From: Pseudacidovorax sp. RU35E
GTDB taxonomy: Bacteria; Pseudomonadota; Gammaproteobacteria; Burkholderiales; Burkholderiaceae_C
Assembly (NCBI RefSeq): GCF_900156165.1
Contig: NZ_FTMY01000002.1
Coordinates: forward strand, 1 to 64,000
Length of the DNA: 64,000 nt
Direction: 5' to 3'
Under the pieces are notes generated by a model, which made no database searches, was not told the DNA's origin, and saw nothing but the letters and a program-made list of their open reading frames with translations. Every line of letters starts with the position of its first letter. The stretch's first letter is position 1. The position numbers were made by a program, and so were the translations under genes. This document shows, piece by piece, positions 8,193 to 17,237 of this stretch.

Positions 8193-9542
8193 TCAGCGCG
8201 GGCGCTTGTCCAGCAAGGGCTCGCCCAGCCCTTCGACGCCCACCAGCGCCAGAATGGTCGTGAGCCCGATCTGCGCATCCTTCCAGGCGCCGTCTGGCTT
8301 CCACCATTCGCCGGGGCTGTGCCAGCCGCCAGACTCGCCGCCGTTGGACAGGATGACGGCCGGAATGCCCAGCGACATGGGCACGTTCGCATCGCTGCTG
8401 TTGGCCATCAGCCGCGGCACTGCCCGGCCGAAAGCGGTATTGGCGCGCAGGGCGGCCTGCACCACGGGCGATCCGGCGGGCGTGCGGCCGGCGGGCCTGT
8501 CGCCAATCAGGCGCGTGGTGTAGCCGAGCGAGGTGGCGTTCCAGCGGCGGTTCTCATCGGCCACACCGGCGTCGATGGCGGCCAGGATCTCGCGCTCGGC
8601 CACGGCCAAGGCGGCGTTGTCCTCGGAGCGGATGTCGATGGCCATGCGGGCTTCGGCCGCAATGGCGTTGACGGCGGTGCCGCCGCTCATGGTGCCCACC
8701 GTGAAGGTGGTCTTGGGATCGGAGGGTGTGCGCACGTCGGAGATGCGCGTGATCGCACGGCCCAGCCCCTGCGTGGCACTGGGCAGGCCGAAGGTGACGT
8801 AGCTGTGGCCTCCCGGTCCTTTGACGGTGACCTCGTGGCGATGGCTGCCGACGCCCGCGGTGGTGATGGCACCGCTCGGGTCGGGCTCCAGGCCCACCAT
8901 GCCGTCGATGTCGCGGTGCTCGCGGAAGACGGCCTTCATGCCGCGCAGGTCGCCCAGCTCCTCTTCGCCGACGTTGGCGACGAACATGATGTCGCCCACG
9001 GTCTGGAGCCTGGCGTCCGCCAGCACCTTGATCCACGACAGCAGCACGGCCAGGCCGCGCGCGTTGTCGGAGATGCCCGGGCCGTACCAGCGACCGTCGC
9101 GCACCCTGACCGTGACGTCGGTGCCTTCGGGGAACACCGTGTCCAGATGTGCCGAGACGAGCAGCCGCGGGCCGCTGCCCGTGCCCTTGCGCACGCCGAC
9201 CACGTTGCCTTCGGCATCCATGTGGGCGTCCAGACCCAGCGCCCGGGCCCGTGCCAGGAAGGCCTCGGCGCGGGCCTTCTCCTTGAAGGGCGGTGCCGGG
9301 ATTTCGGTGAGCGCCTTGAGATCGACCAGCGTGCGCGCATGGTCCGCCTCCACGGCCTTCATCAGCTGCTGGATCTGGGGTGCTGCCAGCAGGCGTGACA
9401 GCGACTGTTCCACGGCGGGCGCCGTGGGCGCAGCCACCGCCTCTGCCGACACGGCGGGCAGGGCTGTGGTCGACAGGCACAGCAGCACGAAGAAGCCGCG
9501 CGCAGCGTGCCCTACAGGGGAAGAACGAAAGGGGGGAAGCAT
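8193..9542 (-). CDS. Exported M20-family metallopeptidase
   Basis: A 449-aa zinc peptidase of the M20/M28-like amidohydrolase group. A signal peptide (residues 1-33, cleavage after AVSA) predicts periplasmic location. Metal and catalytic residues are visible: SAHLDT (His132, Asp134), GPGISDNARG (bridging Asp159), NVGEEELGD (general-base Glu pair about 193-194), and a late metal His in WHSPGEWW. A dimerisation/lid domain lies between about residues 215 and 330 with the GPGGHSY segment. The ATG at 9542 is used; an earlier start would bury the signal peptide. It is divergent from a LysR gene 92 bases away. Substrate is unknown, dipeptides or N-acyl amino acids being usual for the family. Confidence 0.87.
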   Translation of the reverse strand: MLPPFRSSPVGHAARGFFVLLCLSTTALPAVSAEAVAAPTAPAVEQSLSRLLAAPQIQQLMKAVEADHARTLVDLKALTEIPAPPFKEKARAEAFLARARALGLDAHMDAEGNVVGVRKGTGSGPRLLVSAHLDTVFPEGTDVTVRVRDGRWYGPGISDNARGLAVLLSWIKVLADARLQTVGDIMFVANVGEEELGDLRGMKAVFREHRDIDGMVGLEPDPSGAITTAGVGSHRHEVTVKGPGGHSYVTFGLPSATQGLGRAITRISDVRTPSDPKTTFTVGTMSGGTAVNAIAAEARMAIDIRSEDNAALAVAEREILAAIDAGVADENRRWNATSLGYTTRLIGDRPAGRTPAGSPVVQAALRANTAFGRAVPRLMANSSDANVPMSLGIPAVILSNGGESGGWHSPGEWWKPDGAWKDAQIGLTTILALVGVEGLGEPLLDKRPR

Positions 9543-9634
9543 CACCGGACTCCTGGAGAAAGCGCGGATTCTGGTGGGCGCCGCGCGGCTGCGCATCGGT
9601 TTATTCTGGTGGCCTGAAAGCCTTGCTAACAGCC

Positions 9635-10549
9635 ATGTCCCGAGCCCTTCCCTCCCTGCGCGCGCTGCAGATGTTCAGCGCGGTCGCCCGCCATCAGAGT
9701 CTGAGCCAGGCGGCAGAGGCGCTGTGCGTGACCCACAGTGCATTGAGCCAGCAGATGCAGAAGCTGGAGCAGCAGCTCGGCGTGACGCTGCTGCGCCGCA
9801 CGACGCGCGGTGTCTCGCTCACCGCCGTGGGCGAGCGCTTTCGCGCCAACGTGGATGGCGACCTGCAACAGCTCAACGCCCATGTGATGGAGCTCATGTC
9901 GCTGCGCGAGGGCGAAGCGTCGTTGGTGGTGGGCGTGCTGCCCGCCCTGGCCGACCGCTGGCTGCTGCCGCGGCTGCCACGCTTCCTTGCGGCTTGGCCG
10001 CAGATGGCCGTGACGGTGCGTGAGTTTCCCAACAAGCTCTTTGCCGGCGAGTTCCGCTTCGACGTGGCGCTGCACTACCCCGACGCCGTCTGGCCGCAGG
10101 CGCAGCCACAGCCGCTGTTCGACGAATCCTGCATCGTCGTGTGCAGCCCGCAGGCGGCCTTCGCACGGGCTGCGGCGTCGGGCGACTTCCGGCGCGTGCC
10201 GCTGCTGCACCTGGCCAACCGTCCGCAGGCCTGGGCGGCGTGGCTGGAGGATTCGGCACTGGTGCGCGTGCCACCCAATGCGCTGGCCGGGCACCGCTTC
10301 GACCTGTTCACCACCCTGGTCGAGGCCGTGCGCGCGGGGCTGGGCGCTGCCATCGTGCCCACGTTCTTCGTGCGGCGGGAGCTGGAGGACGGCAGGCTGG
10401 TGCAGGCCCACCGGCACGTCCAGCAAAACACGCAGCGTTACGCGGTCTTCGTGCCGGCGCAGCGCGCCGCGCACGATGGCGTGGCGGCCTTCGTGGAATG
10501 GGTGCGCAATGAAGCGCGAGCCGAGGGCGCTGGCGGGCAGGCCGTCTGA
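9635..10549 (+). CDS. LysR-family regulator (GcvA-like group)
   Basis: A 304-aa LysR protein whose N-terminus (LPSLRALQMFSAVARHQSLSQAAEALCVTHSALSQQMQKLE) and C-terminal region belong to the GcvA/AmpR-like branch, for example VPPNALAGHRFDLFTTLVEAVRAGLGAAIVP. It sits head-to-head with the exported M20 peptidase gene and is the likely regulator of that gene. The ATG at 9635 puts the HTH at the normal place. The next gene downstream (GFA protein) follows on the same strand after 60 bases with its own ribosome site, so it need not be in the same unit. Confidence 0.87.
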   Translation: MSRALPSLRALQMFSAVARHQSLSQAAEALCVTHSALSQQMQKLEQQLGVTLLRRTTRGVSLTAVGERFRANVDGDLQQLNAHVMELMSLREGEASLVVGVLPALADRWLLPRLPRFLAAWPQMAVTVREFPNKLFAGEFRFDVALHYPDAVWPQAQPQPLFDESCIVVCSPQAAFARAAASGDFRRVPLLHLANRPQAWAAWLEDSALVRVPPNALAGHRFDLFTTLVEAVRAGLGAAIVPTFFVRRELEDGRLVQAHRHVQQNTQRYAVFVPAQRAAHDGVAAFVEWVRNEARAEGAGGQAV

Positions 10550-10609
10550 GCCTGCAAGGCGACTAGAGTGTCGGAGCGCGATCAACTTCCCGCGCATGAG
10601 GAGCGTGCA

Positions 10610-11017
10610 TTGAAAGTCGACGGTCATTGCCTGTGCGGCGCCATCGCCTATGAAGCCGAGGTGACGCCCGGCAGCATCACGGTGTGCCATTGCCTCGACT
10701 GTCAGGTGCAGTCGGGCACCGCCTTCCGCGCCAACATCCCGGCGCCGGCCGAAGGCTTCCGGCTGTTGCGCGGCACGCCGCGTACGTGGGTCAAGACGGC
10801 CGCCAGCGGTGCGCGGCGGCTGCTGGCCTTCTGCGGCGATTGCGGCACGCCGCTCTATGCCTGCGCCGAACAAGCCCCGACCGTCTACTCGCTGCGCACC
10901 GGCACCATCGTGCAGCGCCAGCAGTTGGGTGAACCCATGCGCCAGATCTGGACGCGGCGCTGCCTGGACTGGGCCGTGCCGGCCGGCGACATGCCCCGCT
11001 TCGAGGGCCAGCCCTGA
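10610..11017 (+). CDS. GFA-family zinc protein
   Basis: A 135-aa protein of the glutathione-dependent formaldehyde-activating (GFA, Mss4-like) fold. It has the full set of zinc-binding cysteines: GHCLCGA (Cys7, Cys9), CHCLDCQ (Cys26, 28, 31) and FCGDCGTPLY (Cys74, 77). I chose the TTG at 10610 because a good ribosome site (GAGGAG) lies about 6 bases before it and the protein then begins MKVDGHCLCG, as relatives do; a GTG at 10568 is an in-frame alternative adding 14 residues. Its stop overlaps the DinB gene start, so the two are co-translated. The biological substrate of most GFA proteins, including this one, is unknown. Confidence 0.83.
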   Translation: MKVDGHCLCGAIAYEAEVTPGSITVCHCLDCQVQSGTAFRANIPAPAEGFRLLRGTPRTWVKTAASGARRLLAFCGDCGTPLYACAEQAPTVYSLRTGTIVQRQQLGEPMRQIWTRRCLDWAVPAGDMPRFEGQP

Positions 11018-11547
11018 TGCTGGACGCCCTTCGCCTGATGGCTTCGTACAACGGCTGGATGAACGAACGGCTCTACGCCGCCGCGGCGCAGCTGCCGGAG
11101 ACCGCACTGCACCAGGACCGTGGCGCCTTCTTCGGATCGCTTTGCGGCACCTTGAGCCACATCGCGGCGGCCGACCTGATCTGGCTCCATCGCTTCGCGC
11201 GGCATCCGGCTCTCACCGAATGGGGCCGATCGTTGGACGGCCTGCCGTCGCCGTCGTCCCTGACGGAAGGTCTGGCCGATACGCTGCAGGCGCTCGCCAC
11301 GCTGCGCACGAGGATCGACGGCTGCATCGCAGCGCTCCCCGACCGCCTGGTCGAGGACGACCTGGGCCTGCTGCTCGAATACGGCAACACCGCCCGCAGG
11401 GCGCAGGCCAAGCGCTTCGGGCCGCTACTGCTGCACTTCTTCAACCACCAGACGCACCACCGTGGGCAGGCGACGACGCTGCTGTTCCAGGCCGGCGTGG
11501 ACGTCGGCGTGACCGACCTCAATGCGCTGATCGCCAACGAGGCCTGA
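11017..11547 (+). CDS. DinB-family putative metal-dependent hydrolase
   Basis: A 176-aa four-helix-bundle protein of the DinB/YfiT group. The three metal-ligand histidines of the family can be seen: His48 in GTLSHIAAADLIWL and two in FNHQTHHRGQ (His144 and His147/148). It starts on an ATG that shares a base with the TGA of the GFA gene, indicating coupled translation. DinB-fold proteins often act with bacillithiol- or glutathione-type thiols, which would fit a GFA neighbour, but this link is only inference. The name does not imply SOS control; I see no LexA box here. Confidence 0.83.
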   Translation: MLDALRLMASYNGWMNERLYAAAAQLPETALHQDRGAFFGSLCGTLSHIAAADLIWLHRFARHPALTEWGRSLDGLPSPSSLTEGLADTLQALATLRTRIDGCIAALPDRLVEDDLGLLLEYGNTARRAQAKRFGPLLLHFFNHQTHHRGQATTLLFQAGVDVGVTDLNALIANEA

Positions 11548-11578
11548 GCGGCGCGTCGTCCACCGTGGCGACCTGTCC

Positions 11579-11950
11579 TCAGCCGGGCACGAACAGCAAC
11601 TGACCCTCCTTCGACGGCCGGTAGCTGAACGTTCCGCTCATCACCTCCCGGCCGCCGATGCGCGCGGACCAGCGGTAGTCGCCCACATGCATGCCGGCAT
11701 TGCCGAAGTCGCTGGGGTAGTGGACGGTGCCGGCGCGCTCGCCGTTCATCTGCGGCGTCGCCGTGGCGCGGGTGGTCTTGCCGTCGGGCATGGTGACGGT
11801 GAACTCGACGGGCGCCTGGCGGGCGGCGCTGCGATCGCTGACGCTCAGCGCGATGGCGGGGCGGGCGACATACAGGACCGATTGGGCCAGGGCGGCGGTG
11901 CTGGCAGCCAGCAAGAGTCCCAAGGCATAGGCGGTGCGGCGAAGAGTCAT
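11579..11950 (-). CDS. Small exported protein of unknown function
   Basis: A 123-aa protein with a clear signal peptide (MTLRRTAYALGLLLAASTAALA, cleavage before QS). The mature part is about 100 residues, rich in beta-forming stretches (VEFTVTMPDGKT, GDYRWSARIGGREVMSGTFSY), which suggests a small periplasmic immunoglobulin-like or beta-sandwich domain. No cysteine and no known catalytic motif is seen. It follows the lipoprotein gene after 37 bases on the same strand. I do not recognise the family. Confidence 0.7.
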   Translation of the reverse strand: MTLRRTAYALGLLLAASTAALAQSVLYVARPAIALSVSDRSAARQAPVEFTVTMPDGKTTRATATPQMNGERAGTVHYPSDFGNAGMHVGDYRWSARIGGREVMSGTFSYRPSKEGQLLFVPG

Positions 11951-11987
11951 GTCATGGCCTCGGTCGAAGAAGGGATGTGGCAGGAAG

Positions 11988-12482
11988 TCAATCGCCGCAC
12001 GTGACCGTGCGCAGGTTCGGCAGGCCCGGCGCTTCCCAGGGTGCCGGGCCGATGACGCGGCCCGCGCCCCAGCCGTACTCGAAGCGCTCGCCGCCCGGCA
12101 ACGTGCCCAAGGCGCTGATGCGGCCCTTGCCGGAATCGAAGCCCCAGCGCTGTGTCAGACGGTCGATGGTCACGCGGGTGCCGGGAGCAACCACACGCAG
12201 CAGGCTCCTGCGCTGGGAAGCGTCGCTGCGCGTATCCCGCGGATGGTCCGACAGCACAGGCAGCTTTTCGTCCCCCACGCGGTACAGGCCGGTCTCGCGT
12301 TGCAGCACCACCGTGGCCGGCACACGCAGCGGGAGGCAGCCCGTACGGCTCAGGTCGTCGGTGCCCTGGCATCCAGCGAGCCAGACGGCGGCCAGGGGCA
12401 GGGCCCACGCAAGGCGCCGTGCACCTGCGGGCCAGCGGAATGGATCGGGTGGTAGGCGGGGAGGTCCTGGAACGGCCGGCAT
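11988..12482 (-). CDS. Putative lipoprotein of unknown function
   Basis: A 164-aa protein with an N-terminal hydrophobic segment ending in a lipobox (LAAVWLAGC), so the mature protein probably starts at Cys38 and is anchored by lipid. The remaining 125 residues have three more cysteines and no motif I know. Alternative in-frame starts within the first 20 residues are possible because the annotated N-tail (MPAVPGPPRLPPDPF) is long for a signal peptide. It lies downstream of the RND pump gene on the same strand, 120 bases away; any functional link is speculative. Confidence 0.68.
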   Translation of the reverse strand: MPAVPGPPRLPPDPFRWPAGARRLAWALPLAAVWLAGCQGTDDLSRTGCLPLRVPATVVLQRETGLYRVGDEKLPVLSDHPRDTRSDASQRRSLLRVVAPGTRVTIDRLTQRWGFDSGKGRISALGTLPGGERFEYGWGAGRVIGPAPWEAPGLPNLRTVTCGD

Positions 12483-12602
12483 GGTCGCGTTCTGCCCCGA
12501 CCGGCGCTGGCTGTGCGTAGGACGTCGGTGCCTGTTGTCGCCTTGCCGCCGCCTCCCATTGCCCCGGCCGCGGCAGGCGGCTGCCGGGACGGGAGGGCGC
12601 GC

Positions 12603-15600
12603 TCAGCTGGCGGCGTGGGCCGTGGAGGGCGCCTCGCGCCGCCTGCGCCCGATGGACCGCACCAGCAGGTAGAACAGCGGCACATAGAAGATCGCCAGCA
12701 CGGTGCCGGTGATCATGCCGCCGATCACGCCGGTGCCGATGGCGTTCTGGCTGCCCGAGCCTGCGCCGGTGGCGATGGCCAGCGGCACCACGCCGGCCAC
12801 GAAGGCCAGCGAGGTCATCAGGATGGGCCGCAGCCGCAGCTTGGCGCCCTGGATCACTGCGTCCCAGGTCGAGAGGCCGCGCCGTTCGCCCTCGGCCGCG
12901 AACTCCACGATCAGGATCGCGTTCTTGGCCGCCAGCCCCATGGTGGTGAGCAGGCCCACCTGGAAGAAGATGTCGTTGTCCATGCCCCGCAGATTGGCCG
13001 CCACCAGCGCGCCCACGATGCCCAGCGGCACCACCAGCAGCACCGACACCGGAATGGTCCAGCTCTCGTACAGCGCGGCCAGCGCCAGGAAGACCACCAG
13101 CAGCGAGATCAGGTACAGCGACAGCGCCTGGCCCGAGGCCAGCTTCTCCTGGTAAGAGAGGCCCGTCCACGCGTAGCCCACGCCCTGGGGTAGTTCGGCC
13201 ACCAGCTGCTCCATGCGCGTGAGGGCCGCGCCCGAGCTTTCGCCGCGCACGGCCTGGCCCTGGATGTTGAAGGAGGGCAGGCCGTTGTAGCGGGTCAGCG
13301 CCATGGGGCCGTAGCTCCAGCGCGGCGTCGCCACGCTCGAGAAGGGCGCCATGGCGCCGGTGCTGGTGCGCAGGCTCCAGATGCCGATGTCCTCGGGCGT
13401 CATGCGGAAGGGCGCGTCGGCCTGCAGGTACACGCGCTTGACGCGGTTGCGGTCGATGAAGTCGTTGACGTAGGCGCCGCCGAAGGTGATCGACAGCAGC
13501 GAGTTCACATCGGTCTGCGTGATGCCCAGCGAGCCGGCCTTGGCGCGGTCGATGTCCACCTGCAGCGTGGTCTGGTCCTCCTGGCCCTGGAAGCGCACCT
13601 GCGTGAGCAGCGGGTCCTGCCGCGCCTTGGCCAGAAGTTGGTCGCGGATGCCGCGGAAGCGGTCGTAGTCCATGGCGCTGGTGTTCTGCAGCTGCAGGTC
13701 GAAGCCGGCCGAGTTGCCCAGGCCCGAGACGGCGGGCGGCGCACTCATGAAGATGCGCGCCTGCCGGTCGCCGGCGAAGGCCTTGCCGGCACGCTCCAGC
13801 ACGGCGAAGGCGGTGTTCTCGCGGCCCGGGCGCTGCTCCCAGTCCTTGAGGGCGATGAAGCCCTGGCCCTGGTTCTGGCCGGCGCCGGCGCTGGTGAAGC
13901 CGGGCGACACGAACACGCCGTCCACCGTGTCCTTCTCGTTCTCGGTGAAGTAGCGGCTCACGCGCTCGGCCACCTCGCGGGTCTGGTCCAGCGTGGCACC
14001 GCCCGGCAGGTTGTACTGGACGAACAGGCGGCCCTGGTCCTCGTCGGGCAGGAAGCCGGTGGGCGTGCGCATGAACATCACGGCCATGCCCGCGCAGATG
14101 ACCGCGTAGATCGCCATGAACAGCCAGCGCCGCGGCAGCCGCTTGCGCAGGCTGCCTTCGTAGGTGTCCATGCTGCGGTCGAAGAAGCGGTTGAAGGCGC
14201 CGAAGAACCCGGTGGTGCGCTTGGGCTTGGGCGCATCACCCGCATGCTGCTTGAGCAGCGTGGCGCACAGCGCCGGCGTGAGCACCAGCGCCACCAGCAC
14301 CGACAGCACCATGGCCGAGACGATGGTGATCGAGAACTGCCGGTAGATGATGCCGGTGGCGCCGCCGAAGAAAGCCATGGGCAGGAACACCGCCGACAGC
14401 ACCACGCCGATGCCGATCAGCGCGCCGGTGATCTCGCCCATGGACTTGCGCGTGGCCTCCTTGGGCGAGAGGTGCTCCTCTTCCATGATGCGTTCGACGT
14501 TCTCCACCACCACGATGGCGTCGTCCACCAGCAGACCGATGGCCAGCACCATGCCGAACATGGTGAGCATGTTGATGGTGAAGCCCGCCACCGCCAGCAC
14601 GCCGAAGGTGCCCAGCAGCACCACCGGCACGGCAATGGCCGGGATCAGCGTGGCGCGCCAGTTCTGCAGGAACAGGAACATCACCAGCACCACCAGCACG
14701 ATGCCTTCGACCAGCGTCTTGATCACATCCTTGATGGCGCGCTCGACGAAGGGCGTGGTGTCCAGCGGATAGGACACGTCCACCCCTGGCGGGAACTGGC
14801 TGCGCATCTTGTCGACGGCGGTCTTCACGCCCGCGATGGCTTCGAGCGCATTGGCCGTGGGCGCCAGCCGCACCACCACGCCCGAGGCCGGGTAGCCGTT
14901 GTAGCGGCCGGTGAAGTTGTAGTTCTCCGAGCCGATCTCCACCCGCGCCACGTCCGACAGGCGCACCAGCGAGCCGTCGCGGTTGGTGCGCAAGAGGATG
15001 TTGCGGAACTCGTCGGGCGTGCGAAAGCGCGATTGCGCCGTGAGCACGGCGCTGAAGTTCTGGCCCTCCACCGCCGGCGCCGCACCCACCGAGCCGGCGG
15101 CCAGCTGCACGTTCTGCTGGGTGATCGCCGTCTGCACATCGCCCGGCGTCATCGAGAAGCCGCGCAGCTTGTGCGGGTCCAGCCAGATGCGCATGGCGTA
15201 CTGGCCGCCGATCACCGACACCTCGCCGATGCCGTCGATGCGGCTGATCGGGTCCTGCAGGTCGCTCACCAGGAAGTCGGCGATGTCGCCGGGCGAAAGC
15301 TGGCCGGTCTTGTCGTAGAGGGTGACGATCAGGTCGGGCGCGACGCCCGCCTTGCGCACCGTCACGCCCTGGTCCTGCACCTGCTGCGGCAGGCGGGGCA
15401 GGGCCTGCTGCACGCGGTTCTGTACCTGCACCTGGGCCGTGTCGGGATTGGTGCCGGGCTCGAAGCTCACGAAGATGGACACGCGGCCCGTCGAGTCGCT
15501 GCGCGCCGACATGTAGAGGTAGCCGTCCAGGCCGGTGAGCTGCTGCTCGATGACCTGGGTGACGCTGTTCTCCACCGTCTGCGCACTGGCGCCGGGGTAG

Positions 15601-15746
15601 AAGGCGTTGATGCTCACGGCCGGCGGCGCGACCACCGGGTAACGGGTGACGGGCAGCAGGTGGATGGCGAGCGCGCCCGCCAGCATGATCGTGATGGCGA
15701 TGACCCAGGCAAAGATGGGCCGGTCGATGAAGAAGCGCGAAATCAT
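12603..15746 (-). CDS. RND multidrug efflux transporter, HAE1 family (AcrB-like)
   Basis: A 1047-aa inner-membrane proton-driven drug exporter of the AcrB/MexB type. The chain begins MISRFFIDRPIFAWVIAI and contains all expected parts: periplasmic porter domains with AQVQVQNRVQQALPRLP, the helix-4 proton relay GLLVDDAIVVVENVER with its Asp pair, PALCATLLKQ at the central loop, and the second half with MGLAAKNAILIVEFA. Length matches the family (1030-1050). The start overlaps the stop of the membrane-fusion gene (ATGA), so they form an operon. No outer-membrane factor gene follows; the pump probably uses one encoded elsewhere. Substrate range is not predictable. Confidence 0.92.
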   Translation of the reverse strand: MISRFFIDRPIFAWVIAITIMLAGALAIHLLPVTRYPVVAPPAVSINAFYPGASAQTVENSVTQVIEQQLTGLDGYLYMSARSDSTGRVSIFVSFEPGTNPDTAQVQVQNRVQQALPRLPQQVQDQGVTVRKAGVAPDLIVTLYDKTGQLSPGDIADFLVSDLQDPISRIDGIGEVSVIGGQYAMRIWLDPHKLRGFSMTPGDVQTAITQQNVQLAAGSVGAAPAVEGQNFSAVLTAQSRFRTPDEFRNILLRTNRDGSLVRLSDVARVEIGSENYNFTGRYNGYPASGVVVRLAPTANALEAIAGVKTAVDKMRSQFPPGVDVSYPLDTTPFVERAIKDVIKTLVEGIVLVVLVMFLFLQNWRATLIPAIAVPVVLLGTFGVLAVAGFTINMLTMFGMVLAIGLLVDDAIVVVENVERIMEEEHLSPKEATRKSMGEITGALIGIGVVLSAVFLPMAFFGGATGIIYRQFSITIVSAMVLSVLVALVLTPALCATLLKQHAGDAPKPKRTTGFFGAFNRFFDRSMDTYEGSLRKRLPRRWLFMAIYAVICAGMAVMFMRTPTGFLPDEDQGRLFVQYNLPGGATLDQTREVAERVSRYFTENEKDTVDGVFVSPGFTSAGAGQNQGQGFIALKDWEQRPGRENTAFAVLERAGKAFAGDRQARIFMSAPPAVSGLGNSAGFDLQLQNTSAMDYDRFRGIRDQLLAKARQDPLLTQVRFQGQEDQTTLQVDIDRAKAGSLGITQTDVNSLLSITFGGAYVNDFIDRNRVKRVYLQADAPFRMTPEDIGIWSLRTSTGAMAPFSSVATPRWSYGPMALTRYNGLPSFNIQGQAVRGESSGAALTRMEQLVAELPQGVGYAWTGLSYQEKLASGQALSLYLISLLVVFLALAALYESWTIPVSVLLVVPLGIVGALVAANLRGMDNDIFFQVGLLTTMGLAAKNAILIVEFAAEGERRGLSTWDAVIQGAKLRLRPILMTSLAFVAGVVPLAIATGAGSGSQNAIGTGVIGGMITGTVLAIFYVPLFYLLVRSIGRRRREAPSTAHAAS

Positions 15747-17032
15747 GGGTTGCTGCGCGGTGCGGCGTTGGCCGTGTTCGCGGCATTGGCCGCATTCGAA
15801 CCGCCGCCCGCCGCCGCGTCGCGGCCCGGCGCCTGCGCGCCTGGAGCATCGCCCTGCCGGGCAGAGGGGGCACCGCCCGCCGGTGCCATCTTGACGCGCA
15901 CCGCCGTGCCGGCCTGCGCGTTCTGGGCGCCCTCCAGCACCAGCCGGTCGCCGGCCTTCAGGCCCTCCGCGACGAGCCAGCCCGTGCCCACCGGGCGGCC
16001 GGTGACCACCGGTCGTACCTCGAGCTTGTCACCTTCGCCGACCACGCGCACCGTCGGGTTGCCGCGCCGGTCGCGCTGGATGGCCGAGGCCGGCACCACG
16101 ATGCCCTGCGGCGTGGTGCCCTCATCGACCACCGCGCGCACGTACATGCCGGGCAGCAGCAGGCCGTCGGGATTGGGGAACTCGGCGCGCAGCGTGACCG
16201 AGGCGCTGCTCGGGTCCACCGTCACCTCGGCCAGCTTGATGCGGCCTTCCTGGGCATAGCGGCTGCCGTCCTCCAGCATCAGCGCCACCTTGCGGCTGTC
16301 GCCCTCGCGGCTGATGCGGCCGGCGGCCAGTGCCTGGCGCAGCCGAAGGATCTCGGCGCTGGACTGCGCGATGTCCACATAGATGGGGTTGAGCTGAGAG
16401 ATGGTCAGCAGCGGCGTGGCCTGCGCAGCCGAGACCAGCGCGCCAGGTGTGACGGCGCTGCGGCTCGTGCGTCCACCGATGGGCGCGGTCACCCGGGTGA
16501 ACTGCAGGTTGATGCGCGCCGTGTTGAGGGCCGCCGACTGAACCTTCACGTTGGCCTGGGCCTGTTCATAGGCGGCGATGGCGTTGTCGTGTTCCTGCCG
16601 GCTGACGGCGTTCTGCGGCAGGAGCTGCCGATACCGTTCGGACAGCGCCCGGGTCGAGGCAACCGTGGCCTGGGCGTTGGCCAGGGCGCCTTCGGCGCGC
16701 TGCACCTCGGCCTCGAAGGGGCGGGCGTCGATCTCGTAGAGCACCTGCCCCGCCTTGACCGTACTGCCCTCGACGAAGGGCCGGGCGCGGATGATGCCGC
16801 CGACCTGCGGCCGGACCTCGGCGACCATGGAGGCCGCGGTTCGCCCGGGCAATTCGGTGCGCAGCGGCACGGTCGCAGGCTGCACGGCCTGCACCAGCAC
16901 TTCCGGCGTCGGCGGAGGCGCAGCGGCTTTCTTCTGGGCGTCGCCATTGCGGCAGCCCACCAACAGCACGAGCGAGACGGCACAAAAGCAGGTCAGGGCG
17001 CGGCGGGCGCCCGGCGAGGGAATGCGGCTCAA
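15743..17032 (-). CDS. RND efflux periplasmic adaptor, membrane-fusion lipoprotein (AcrA-like)
   Basis: The adaptor for the pump encoded next to it. From the TTG at 17032 the protein is 429 aa and begins with a lipoprotein signal (CAVSLVLLVGC). It then shows the usual order: barrel-sandwich edge VRPQVGGIIRARPFVEGSTVKAGQVLYEID, an alpha-hairpin (about residues 110-175), the second lipoyl half TRVTAPIGGRTSRS and a beta-barrel with LLPGMYVRA. The C-terminus is a Gly/Ala/Asn-rich tail. An in-frame ATG at 17134 would add 34 Arg-rich residues ahead of the signal sequence, so I judged it less likely. No TetR-type repressor gene lies beside it. Confidence 0.88.
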   Translation of the reverse strand: MSRIPSPGARRALTCFCAVSLVLLVGCRNGDAQKKAAAPPPTPEVLVQAVQPATVPLRTELPGRTAASMVAEVRPQVGGIIRARPFVEGSTVKAGQVLYEIDARPFEAEVQRAEGALANAQATVASTRALSERYRQLLPQNAVSRQEHDNAIAAYEQAQANVKVQSAALNTARINLQFTRVTAPIGGRTSRSAVTPGALVSAAQATPLLTISQLNPIYVDIAQSSAEILRLRQALAAGRISREGDSRKVALMLEDGSRYAQEGRIKLAEVTVDPSSASVTLRAEFPNPDGLLLPGMYVRAVVDEGTTPQGIVVPASAIQRDRRGNPTVRVVGEGDKLEVRPVVTGRPVGTGWLVAEGLKAGDRLVLEGAQNAQAGTAVRVKMAPAGGAPSARQGDAPGAQAPGRDAAAGGGSNAANAANTANAAPRSNP

Positions 17033-17178
17033 GTTGGGGTCCTGGCGGAAGGAGCGGGGCGCCACCGGCGCCCGCGAAGCGCGCAAGCGTAAGCGGCTTC
17101 TGTATAGGGCATGCAAAGTTCTCACATGTCCCACGGCGGTCGAGGGAAAACCCCACTCTCACCTGACTTTGCGGGAGG

Positions 17179-17194
17179 CTGTATAAAAAAACAG
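17179..17194 (+). promoter_or_regulatory. LexA (SOS) box
   Basis: CTGTATAAAAAAACAG matches the proteobacterial LexA consensus CTGT-N8-ACAG at every fixed position, with an AT-only centre as in strong sites. It lies 43 bases before the ATG at 17238 of the radical SAM gene. On the other side it is about 145 bases from the efflux adaptor start, so the radical SAM gene is the likely target. Confidence 0.82.
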
Positions 17195-17237
17195 TATGGG
17201 CGCAGAATGGGCTGCTCCCGCCTTCCTCGCCTGCCGC

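Noticed and set aside
11017..11547. SOS control of the DinB-fold gene suggested by its family name
   Set aside because: No CTGT-N8-ACAG site is present in front of the GFA-DinB pair; the name reflects a fold relation only.
12571..12586. CGGCAG-GCGG-CTGCCG dyad after the AcrB-like gene as terminator
   Set aside because: The stem is only 6 bp and has no U-run on the minus strand.
13638..16259. An 870-codon plus-strand open frame opposite the AcrB-like pump
   Set aside because: Composition is His/Arg/Gly-rich and without any motif, while the minus strand encodes a full RND protein.
17113..17171. GCAAAGT ... ACTTTGC inverted repeat between the efflux adaptor and radical SAM genes
   Set aside because: The two 7-base halves are about 45 bases apart; too short and too distant to separate from chance.
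17196..17237. Longer radical SAM protein starting at ATG 17196
   Set aside because: This start would lie one base after the LexA box with no ribosome site; the ATG at 17238 gives a family-like N-terminus.
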